Assembly: GCA_964350315.1 (NCBI GenBank)
Contig: CAYGJD010000004.1
Coordinates: 1 to 64,000 of the forward strand
Source: JAJZEO01 sp964350315
Lineage (GTDB): Bacteria > Chlamydiota > Chlamydiia > Chlamydiales > 2-12-FULL-49-11
Direction of reading: 5' to 3'
Length of the DNA stretch: 64,000 bases
In this document: one piece after another, positions 18,632 to 25,762 of the stretch
How the letters are laid out: each line of letters opens with the position of its first letter
Numbering within the stretch: position 1 is the first letter of the stretch
Translations under genes and position numbers: made by a program
Notes under the pieces: generated by a model
What the model saw: only the letters and a program-made list of their open reading frames with translations
Told to the model about the DNA's origin: nothing
The model's database searches: none

Positions 18632-18751
18632 ATCTTATAAAAAAGAAAACGAGCCCATAAAGTGAGCCCGTTAAACTTAGCTTTTGTTCTTCTATTTGCT
18701 AGGTGTCAAACAGAGCCTAAAAGCTTTAAATAGTATGCTTAAGCAAATTAA

Positions 18752-19795
18752 CTAGAAGCTAACTCCAAGTGCTGCTGTCAAACCCTGTAAAGAAAAAGTG
18801 TTTGCACCATTCTGTCCTTCAACTTGTGTATAGTCAAGCCATTGTTGCATTGACCAAGCTACATTAAAACCAAACTTACCATATGGATGATCATCTCCAG
18901 TCATCTCCCAACCTAAACCGATGTTTCCATCAAGTAGAGTTGTTAGGAAATTATAAGTGAAATAAGCCTGTAATGGCTTTACCGATTCAAAGGTAGATGT
19001 AGTTACATATGTCAACTTTGACTCCATCCAACTAAATCCTAGTCCACCATTCATAAAAAAGACAAAACGTGACCATTCTGACATAAATGAAGTTGGCACT
19101 ATAAATTTAGAGGATAGATGAAAATATGGCCCAACCCCCCACTTACTATCTGTATTAGTAACAATTGCCAACCCAGTATTACCAAGAGGATTCTCAAATT
19201 TTTCATCTAGATAGACTTTACCCCAATTTCCTACAAATCCACCACCTGGAACTAGATTGAAGTATTTTCCCAACATGAATTCTTTATCCATTACGAAATC
19301 AACACGGTTAAATGTATTCGCAACAGATCCTCCAGCCTTTTGAAAACTATCACTATACTCATCTGCAGCGCCTGGAAGAGTTACAGAAGTATAGACTCCT
19401 TGTTTTTGTTTATTGTAGAACCAAGTGTATTGTGCATTATAAGAAACAGCTGATTCTGGGCACATATATCCTAAACCAACAATAAAGCCAGGTCTTGTAG
19501 TAACATTTGGGAAAAGAGTTTTTTGACTTGTTGTTGATGTTTCAATTGTTGAAATTGAAAGACCATCAAAATTTCCATTCCAATAAGTAAACCCTGCCCA
19601 TGCAGATGCATTCCATGAACCAGATTTTGGATTCATTTCAGTCACATCAACTGATCTTGTGCAAGTCGTTTGCTTATTCTTTTGTGTATCGCTATACACT
19701 TTCATATCTTCGTCATCATCATCATTGTTACCAACTGCATAAGCTTGCGCAAGAAGAGCAACCCCTAGCAGTACAAATAAATTCTTCTTCATCAA
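18752..19795 (-). CDS. MOMP-like outer membrane porin, paralogue 1
   Basis: A 347-residue protein with a signal peptide (MKKNLFVLLGVALLAQAYA) and the features of a beta-barrel: alternating aromatic strands, GLGY, FFMNGGLGFSWMESKL, and a terminal phenylalanine (LTAALGVSF). The segment SWNASAWAGFTYWNGNFDGL recalls the Legionella-type major outer membrane protein family, which is expanded in Simkania. It would form a general pore in the outer membrane. It is followed along the chromosome by a clear paralogue with about the same length, similar Cys-poor sequence and a shared promoter. An acidic NDDDDEDMKV stretch follows the signal peptide. Family assignment is by motif, not search. Confidence 0.8.
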   Translation of the reverse strand: MMKKNLFVLLGVALLAQAYAVGNNDDDDEDMKVYSDTQKNKQTTCTRSVDVTEMNPKSGSWNASAWAGFTYWNGNFDGLSISTIETSTTSQKTLFPNVTTRPGFIVGLGYMCPESAVSYNAQYTWFYNKQKQGVYTSVTLPGAADEYSDSFQKAGGSVANTFNRVDFVMDKEFMLGKYFNLVPGGGFVGNWGKVYLDEKFENPLGNTGLAIVTNTDSKWGVGPYFHLSSKFIVPTSFMSEWSRFVFFMNGGLGFSWMESKLTYVTTSTFESVKPLQAYFTYNFLTTLLDGNIGLGWEMTGDDHPYGKFGFNVAWSMQQWLDYTQVEGQNGANTFSLQGLTAALGVSF

Positions 19796-19826
19796 ACACC
19801 TTATGTTTTTTAGTAAGTTCTAAACA

Positions 19827-19869
19827 ATAGTCAATTTTGACTATGAAATAACCACTTTAACTATATCAA
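19827..19869 (-). promoter_or_regulatory. Promoter with palindromic operator-like site, porin 1
   Basis: An 18-bp palindrome with 8-bp arms, ATAGTCAA/TTGACTAT (19827-19844), lies 20 bp from a TTGATA -35-like hexamer on the minus strand (19869-19864). The same layout, with about 60 bp of similar flank, precedes porin 2. The outer base pair differs in both arms together (A-T here, G-C there), which suggests selection for symmetry. Confidence 0.55.
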
Positions 19870-19886
19870 GAACTTTATTCAATAAT

Positions 19887-19920
19887 AAAAAAAATGCGCT
19901 GACATTTCTGACAGCGCATT
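19887..19920 (-). terminator. Terminator of porin 2
   Basis: AATGCGCTG (19893-19901) pairs with CAGCGCATT (19912-19920) over a 10-nt loop. Read on the minus strand it is followed by a run of eight T residues. It separates the two porin units. Confidence 0.8.
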
Positions 19921-19943
19921 TAAGACTTTTTTGGTTTTTACAA

Positions 19944-20969
19944 CTAGAAGCTAACTCCTAATCCAGCTGTTAAACCTTGTAGGAAGAAATCTGATGGAAC
20001 ATATTGATCATACACATTTGTGTAATTAAACCACTGTTGAACAGACCAAGCAATTTCAGCAGAAAAGTTGCCATACTCGTTTTCTGATCCAGTCATTTCC
20101 CAACGTACACCCATGTTTCCATCAACAAATGGTGCTATGGAATTGAAATTAGCATAAGAAATTATACTACTATCATTAAGTGTATCTACGTCTGAATAAT
20201 TCAATTTTTGATCCATCCAGTTAAACCCTAATCCACCTTTCATAAAGAAAACTAAACGTGACCAGTCACCCATCATTTCTGACGGCATAACAAAGTTAGA
20301 TGTTAACTGAAAATATGGGCCAACTCCCCATTGTTTTTCTGAATTTTGAGTTATTTCAGTTGCTGTAGCGTCAGCATCACTTTCTGAAGGAACAGAATAT
20401 TTTGTGTACAAGTAGTTGTTTCCCCAATTTGCTACAAATCCGCCACCTGGAGCTACACAAAAATATTCAGAGAATATAAGATCTTTATTCATTACAGCAT
20501 CAATACGATTAAATGTATTAGTGAGCGATCCACCTGCTGTTGTATATGTATTTGGATATTCTGCAGCATCAGTTAAAACACCTGATTTTTGAACAGTGTT
20601 TTTCTTGTTAGTAGCGTTATAATACCAAGTATATTGTGCGTTAAAATTTACAGCTGTTTCTGGAGCCATAAAACCTAATCCAACGATAAAACCAGGTTGT
20701 GTTGTAACCTTTGGAAGCAAAATTGGCTTGCTTGTTGTAGACCTTTCTACAGTAGCAAGTGTCATTCCTGGAAACCCTCCATTCCAATAAGTGAATGCTG
20801 CATAAATGTCTACATTCCACGCATCGGCATTTGCACCCATTTCATATACAGTTACCGGTCTCATTCCTGGCATCTGTTTCATATTGTCTTTGTTATTGCT
20901 GTTATCAGCTGCTTGCGCTTGCGCTAAAAGAGCAACTCCAAGCATTACAAGTAAGTTCTTTTTCTTCAT
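19944..20969 (-). CDS. MOMP-like outer membrane porin, paralogue 2
   Basis: A 341-residue paralogue of the adjacent porin. The signal peptide (MKKKNLLVMLGVALLAQAQA) is nearly the same, and the shared blocks are NVDIYAAFTYWNGGFPGM, TTQPGFIVGLGFMAPETAVNFNAQYTWYYN, APGGGFVANWGN, RLVFFMKGGLGFNWMDQKLNY and the C-terminal GLTAGLGVSF ending in the outer-membrane phenylalanine. Divergence is concentrated between these blocks, as expected for surface loops. It has its own palindromic promoter and its own terminator, so the pair are separate transcription units from a tandem duplication rather than one operon. Confidence 0.8.
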   Translation of the reverse strand: MKKKNLLVMLGVALLAQAQAADNSNNKDNMKQMPGMRPVTVYEMGANADAWNVDIYAAFTYWNGGFPGMTLATVERSTTSKPILLPKVTTQPGFIVGLGFMAPETAVNFNAQYTWYYNATNKKNTVQKSGVLTDAAEYPNTYTTAGGSLTNTFNRIDAVMNKDLIFSEYFCVAPGGGFVANWGNNYLYTKYSVPSESDADATATEITQNSEKQWGVGPYFQLTSNFVMPSEMMGDWSRLVFFMKGGLGFNWMDQKLNYSDVDTLNDSSIISYANFNSIAPFVDGNMGVRWEMTGSENEYGNFSAEIAWSVQQWFNYTNVYDQYVPSDFFLQGLTAGLGVSF

Positions 20970-21004
20970 TTTTCACCTAGGTTTTTTAACTAAAGCTTTG
21001 TAGT

Positions 21005-21047
21005 GTAGTCAAATTCGACTACAAAATAACCACGATAACAATATCAA
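21005..21047 (-). promoter_or_regulatory. Promoter with palindromic operator-like site, porin 2
   Basis: The palindrome GTAGTC/GACTAC with an AT-rich centre (21005-21022) lies 20 bp from TTGATA on the minus strand (21047-21042), the same geometry as at porin 1. The 278 bp between porin 2 and the next gene hold only this element and the terminator at 21204. Confidence 0.55.
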
Positions 21048-21203
21048 GAACTTTATTCAATAAAAAAAAGAAAATAATTCATTTTTTTTTCAAACAATTG
21101 AGAAAATTAGTTCTATAAAAGTTGCTTTGTCATCTAGTGACAATTAGTTAAACAAGAAAAAAGCTAATGGCAGTTTAGAAGTGTTTTTTTTGGATATAAA
21201 GAA

Positions 21204-21231
21204 GGTGCGAAAGCGTTATCGCCAACGCACC
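21204..21231 (-). terminator. Terminator-like hairpin after the small secreted protein
   Basis: GGTGCG/CGCACC arms enclose a second possible stem GCGTT/AACGC. On the minus strand it is followed by TTCTTT, a modest U-tract. It lies 17 bp after the stop codon. Confidence 0.55.
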
Positions 21232-21247
21232 TGAGAAATGAACTAAA

Positions 21248-21517
21248 TTAAAAGACTCTTCCTAACCAGACAAGAAGTTGTCGACGCTTTCGATCAACAA
21301 AAAACTTCCCTTTGGCTTTGTAGGGATCAAGCTCTAAAATCTTTTTCTTGTTTTCAGAGATTACAGGATCTTTTTCATCTTTGATCTGACATTTTGAATA
21401 AGTCGCTTCATAGGGAATATCACAAATTATTTCTTCTTTGCATTCCTCTATCTTGTCTGAATCGGCAAAAACGCATGTTCCCATGACTACCATCGCAGCT
21501 GCGACTATTATCTTCAC
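21248..21517 (-). CDS. Small secreted cysteine-containing protein
   Basis: An 89-residue protein with a likely signal peptide (MKIIVAAAMVVMGTCVFA, cleavage near residue 18). The mature part is charged and has three cysteines (EECKEEIICDIPYEATYSKC), which could form disulfides in the periplasm or outer envelope. The C-terminus is basic and hydrophobic (RRQLLVWLGRVF) and ends in Phe. I recognise no family. It lies downstream of the haemagglutinin-like gene on the same strand (69-bp gap) and is followed by a hairpin, which supports a real gene. A folded protein of this size with a terminal Phe is too short for a porin. Confidence 0.6.
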   Translation of the reverse strand: MKIIVAAAMVVMGTCVFADSDKIEECKEEIICDIPYEATYSKCQIKDEKDPVISENKKKILELDPYKAKGKFFVDRKRRQLLVWLGRVF

Positions 21518-21586
21518 GATGTCCCCTTAACGTTAACTTTTGATAAAGCTAACATTAAGAGGGAATTTTCATCAATCAAATTGTAT

Positions 21587-24500
21587 CTACGGTGAAGTTC
21601 TCATCATTTTATCCCAGAAGTTGGAGATATGCAATAAGTACCAGTCGTAGTTAGTGAAATAGTGCAACTTATAGAACAACTCATACAAGAAGGCATATGA
21701 GTAGTAGTTATTCCCAGGATAGGTAAGTGGAGCGACAGCCGGAGTCCCCCCATTGATATAAGCACAGTCATTTATTGTATGAATTCCTGTGACATTTAGT
21801 GTCAAAATTTGATTTGCACCAGAAACATCGATATATGAAAGACCGTTTTGAGTTAAATTTCTTGCAACATCTAATGTAATGGCACCACTTGTACTATCTG
21901 ACTTGATATAGGCATCATTTGGTATCTCACAACTTCCTGACATTACTACATCCCGCCCAATGACTGCTGTAATCGTTCCATTTAGCGCATGAAAGAAAAC
22001 ATCAGAACTTGTCGATGTACCTGTTGACATAAGTAAATCTCTGCCTGCAGTGATATTAAAATTTCCATTCCCTACAACTTTCAATCCAGCATGTGTATAT
22101 GTTCCTGTTCCGCCACCACGTAGGACTATATCCTCATCGGCAAAAACTGTGATGTTACCATTTCCTTCTATCAAAGCTTGGGCGTAAACATCGACCCCGC
22201 CAGATCCACCTGTAAACACCACATAATCAGGAGCATTTGTTGTTCCTATATTGATGTTACCGTTGCCTGTCATATAAAGTCTTGCAGCTGCATTTACAGC
22301 TCCTGAGCTTCCTGCTGTAAAACTAAAAGTTGACGCATCAGAAGAACTGTTTAGGTTGATACTGCCACTCATTGCCTTAATTTCAGCATATGCTTGTGAC
22401 GCCGACCCACCATTTAGAGCAAGATTTCTAGCTGCCGTTCCATTGACTCCAGAATAACCATATATATATACCCTATTGAGAGTACCTGACCCACCATTAA
22501 ACGTTACATCACGCCCAGCAACAAAATTGACTGTCGTTCCTTCTATATATGCCGACGCAGCTGTTGGTGATGATCCGCCACCTGATAAGACCAAATCTTG
22601 GCCTGCTGTCATATTTACAGATCCTAAACTTCCAAGAGATGCAATATGAGCCGTATTTCCTGAACCACCAGTTCCACCATTGATATAAATCGAGTTCGCA
22701 TCGATGTTTATCGCAACACTTGTCCCACCTGATGAAATAATTCGTGCATGATTGCTTCCTCCAGAAGATCCGCCCGTCATTGATAGATCTCCTAGAAGGT
22801 CTATATCAATGCTTGAAGCTCCAGTTAGACTACCAATGTATGCATCATTTCCTGATGAGCACTGACCTCCGATCATTTCAAGATCGTCAAACAACACAGT
22901 CTGACCAACATAAACCGTTCTACCATCAATAAATGCTGACGTGCAGTCATCTGCTTGAAGTAAAAGATCTCCAACTCCAGATGTTATACCATTAATATTG
23001 ACGGTTGTCCCTTTCACTTCAGCATTCGCACCTGTTGCATCGCCACCAACGATATTCATATTTGTTCCAAAGGTGATCGTATTTGTTCCAGACAGAGTAT
23101 TAAGCTTTGCAAAAGCATTATCTGCTGCACCTCCATAGAGATTAAGCGCGGTTGATGCTGCTGTTACAATGTCTCCTGATGTGAGAGCAACTCCTCGTGA
23201 TGTCGTGTGCGACTTTGTTGAAGTCCCTATATTCACAGTTGGTGCAGTTAAACTTAATATTGTTGTTCCACTAGAGGTTGTTCCTGTCATTGTGATGTCA
23301 TTATTGATTGTTAACAGGTTGTCTGCATTCATTGACAGCGTTCGACCAGACGACCAGGTTAAATTAGCCCCAACAGTCATATTTCCTGTCGCATTAGTTC
23401 CATCTGCTACTATAGAGACGTTTGAATAAGCCAATGTATTCTGTAACCCTGATGTTGTCTGGGTAGATGTAATACTTCCACTTGTATAGCTTGTTGGTGC
23501 AAAATATGAGCCATAATTGGCGCTGCCCCCAACATTCGTCGTAGAAGTTGTAAGTGTTAGAGTACCGGCTGATCCTGAAGACCCTCCGCGTAAATCTGTT
23601 GTCGCATTATATCCTAAATATCCAGGAGAAGAAATTGAAACGTTACCTCCATTTCCTGTGCCTGCGCCTTTTGATGTAATCGGTCCAATCTGAACGATTG
23701 AATCATCAGCCCACATTGTGACGTTTCCACCATTTCCTGTTGTGTTTGCATTTGTTGTAATTGAAGTCCCTGAAGCAATATGAATATTATCAGTGTTGTA
23801 TGTTGATTGATCGCCTATTGTGACATTTCCGCCACCATTTGCTCCAGACATGTTGATTGAAGCACTTCCTGTAAGTGCAACTGTATGTCCAGCAATAGTA
23901 ACGCTAGGACCATCTCCAGCTGAAGAATTTCTTCCTATTGATCCAGACATTGTCAACGCACCTTTGTTGTTTGTCTTAGGATCAGCAATTAACATTACGC
24001 GACCTTCTGATGATGTACAAGCTGTTGCGTTGATCACACCTGAATGATTGATTGCCAATGTATATGCATTACCATCTGCAATTAATATTGCAGACTTCCC
24101 ATTAACCGCTCCTGAAAATTCTATCCCTGTTCCAGTTCCTGACGCTCCAGCTGCATTGATGAATACTTTTTGGTTTGTTGATGGTTGCAATAACACATCT
24201 GTTCCAGCTGCCATTGATACTGTGTTACTAGCAGTTAACGTTCCTGTGTTAATGATTTTGTAGCCAATAATTGTGACATCGCCTGAAAGAGCATTGATCG
24301 TTCCATTAATAGTAATCGTTGCAGTCGATCCAAGTCCTTTAAATCGCATATTACTTGTTGGAGTAAATTCACCCACTTTATCTAAGGTTGTTGCAACAAA
24401 CGAGTTTGTTAAGACACAGCCATTTGCACCTACAACTACCCCATTTTGATTAAAAAGGAAAATATTTCCATTACCGTTAGCAATCAAGGCACCGTCAATT

Positions 24501-24772
24501 TGTGAAATTTCTGTTCCATTCACTTTGTTCCAAACATAATAAGCGCCAGCAGAACCGTTCCGAGAATAAGTTAGTGTTTCTCCATTCGCTATAGAATAGT
24601 TATCCCATTCAAGTACATTTACCTCTGAGAGTAAATTCACCCCTAAATTCGTTGAGTTTGTGCCTGTATAAGTCGCACCACCTGCTACTACAGTTGGATT
24701 AGTCGGAATGGCACATAAGATAAGTGGTTGAACAATGATCCAAGCGATGGATGATTTTAATAACTTTTTCAT
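21587..24772 (-). CDS. Filamentous haemagglutinin-like beta-helix adhesin with TPS domain
   Basis: A 1061-residue secreted protein. After a signal peptide (MKKLLKSSIAWIIVQPLILC) comes a TPS/haemagglutination-activity domain (about 23-165): VNVLEWDNYSIANGETLTY, IDGALIANGNGNIFLFNQNG and VVVGANGC, close to the NPxG region of two-partner-secreted exoproteins. The rest is a long run of Gly/Ser/Thr-rich repeats (NGGSG, NGNINI, AGRDV, YIEGTTVN) typical of a right-handed beta-helix. Cysteines are few. The C-terminus changes character: aromatic and without Gly repeats (YSYAFLYELFYKLHYF). No TpsB transporter is visible in the window. It lies directly downstream of the pilus operon on the same strand. 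A surface adhesin is likely; the export route is open. Confidence 0.8.
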   Translation of the reverse strand: MKKLLKSSIAWIIVQPLILCAIPTNPTVVAGGATYTGTNSTNLGVNLLSEVNVLEWDNYSIANGETLTYSRNGSAGAYYVWNKVNGTEISQIDGALIANGNGNIFLFNQNGVVVGANGCVLTNSFVATTLDKVGEFTPTSNMRFKGLGSTATITINGTINALSGDVTIIGYKIINTGTLTASNTVSMAAGTDVLLQPSTNQKVFINAAGASGTGTGIEFSGAVNGKSAILIADGNAYTLAINHSGVINATACTSSEGRVMLIADPKTNNKGALTMSGSIGRNSSAGDGPSVTIAGHTVALTGSASINMSGANGGGNVTIGDQSTYNTDNIHIASGTSITTNANTTGNGGNVTMWADDSIVQIGPITSKGAGTGNGGNVSISSPGYLGYNATTDLRGGSSGSAGTLTLTTSTTNVGGSANYGSYFAPTSYTSGSITSTQTTSGLQNTLAYSNVSIVADGTNATGNMTVGANLTWSSGRTLSMNADNLLTINNDITMTGTTSSGTTILSLTAPTVNIGTSTKSHTTSRGVALTSGDIVTAASTALNLYGGAADNAFAKLNTLSGTNTITFGTNMNIVGGDATGANAEVKGTTVNINGITSGVGDLLLQADDCTSAFIDGRTVYVGQTVLFDDLEMIGGQCSSGNDAYIGSLTGASSIDIDLLGDLSMTGGSSGGSNHARIISSGGTSVAINIDANSIYINGGTGGSGNTAHIASLGSLGSVNMTAGQDLVLSGGGSSPTAASAYIEGTTVNFVAGRDVTFNGGSGTLNRVYIYGYSGVNGTAARNLALNGGSASQAYAEIKAMSGSINLNSSSDASTFSFTAGSSGAVNAAARLYMTGNGNINIGTTNAPDYVVFTGGSGGVDVYAQALIEGNGNITVFADEDIVLRGGGTGTYTHAGLKVVGNGNFNITAGRDLLMSTGTSTSSDVFFHALNGTITAVIGRDVVMSGSCEIPNDAYIKSDSTSGAITLDVARNLTQNGLSYIDVSGANQILTLNVTGIHTINDCAYINGGTPAVAPLTYPGNNYYSYAFLYELFYKLHYFTNYDWYLLHISNFWDKMMRTSP

Positions 24773-24874
24773 AATTAAACTTATATTGTTTTTTTGATTC
24801 TTACTATTAATAATTATAATAACACATAATTAAATGAAACATTAATTAAGCGTGCATTAAGTTTTTATTGAAAA

Positions 24875-25762
24875 TCAGTTCTTTGAGATAATGGATAAAA
24901 GTATAAGATCTTGGTAATTCCCTGCTAAATTCTTTTCAGAATCGGGGAATAATGTTAGCGCAAGTGACTTCTGTAGAGTAAAATTTTGCAAACTTGGAAC
25001 ACGGCACGACCCACTTTCTAAATTTAAACGAGTTTTTTCAAGAAATAGGTGAAAAGGAATTTCACATAGTGGGGAATTTCTTTCTGTTAAAAGTAGTCTT
25101 CCTTTGTTCTTTGATTCGATTTCAATAGAAAAATCATAATTCGCTCTCACACAAAGAGCTGCTTGTTTAGTTATTTCATTCTCAATTGGTCCAAAATCCC
25201 ACGCAACAAATTTAGTGTCTTGAAAAACTTCATTCTTTGTATCTGAGATCATTACTTGACACTGTTGCTGAACAATCACGTTCATGGAAAGAATCTTTTT
25301 TGCGACAATTTCATCATTTCGCAAAGCTATCACCTGAAGATCAAGCATATAATTCCCTGGCAAAGCAAACTGTTCTTTTTGCAAAACGATGGGAAAAGTA
25401 AGAACTACTTCTTGATTTTTCCTTCCATTATAACTATAACTTACCTTTAAAGAGGAGGATGTGTTTTCTTGATAAATAAATTCACCTTTTTCTAAAGATT
25501 GTTCAAAAGAAAAAATTATCTCATTTGCTTGGTTCATCAGAGAAAATCTCGATTCAGTAAGGGGTGCAATCTTAATGAGATAATCCCCTGTCAAATCCTT
25601 ATCATCAAAGACAAATGAAAGCGAAGCTTCGCATTTAGTATCTTGTATATGATAAATATCATAAACAACATCCCCAAGAGTTGAGAGGGGAATTCTTGTT
25701 TGGGTAAATTCAAATGCCGTAAGCGTTTGGATAAATAAGAAAAAAAAACCTAACTTCTTCAC
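24875..25762 (-). CDS. Probable pilus tip or minor subunit of the chaperone-usher system
   Basis: A 295-residue exported protein (signal peptide MKKLGFFFLFIQTLTA) of two parts. The N-terminal half (about 17-165) is an all-beta domain without a recognised name. The second half (about 166-295) looks pilin-like: CQVMISD, ALCVRANYDFSIEIESK, a Cys pair in LLTERNSPLCEIPFHLF and a final NYQDLILLSIIS strand, similar in layout to spore-coat-U/archaic fimbrial subunits. Two-domain subunits encoded right after the usher are usually tip adhesins. It overlaps the usher gene by 4 bp. The assignment rests on context more than sequence. Confidence 0.6.
   Translation of the reverse strand: MKKLGFFFLFIQTLTAFEFTQTRIPLSTLGDVVYDIYHIQDTKCEASLSFVFDDKDLTGDYLIKIAPLTESRFSLMNQANEIIFSFEQSLEKGEFIYQENTSSSLKVSYSYNGRKNQEVVLTFPIVLQKEQFALPGNYMLDLQVIALRNDEIVAKKILSMNVIVQQQCQVMISDTKNEVFQDTKFVAWDFGPIENEITKQAALCVRANYDFSIEIESKNKGRLLLTERNSPLCEIPFHLFLEKTRLNLESGSCRVPSLQNFTLQKSLALTLFPDSEKNLAGNYQDLILLSIISKN

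Noticed and set aside
18650..18685. A hairpin terminator after porin 1, from two GAGCCC motifs
   Set aside because: The motifs are direct repeats, not inverted, so they do not pair.
21587..24772. Several open frames on the plus strand opposite the haemagglutinin-like gene
   Set aside because: They are antisense shadows of a Gly/Thr-rich repetitive gene, with no ribosome site and Val/Pro/Ile-rich low-complexity products.
21587..24772. DNA repeats in the haemagglutinin-like gene as a CRISPR or tandem DNA repeat
   Set aside because: The repetition is at the protein level (Gly/Ser/Thr beta-helix); no exact DNA repeat with regular spacing is visible.
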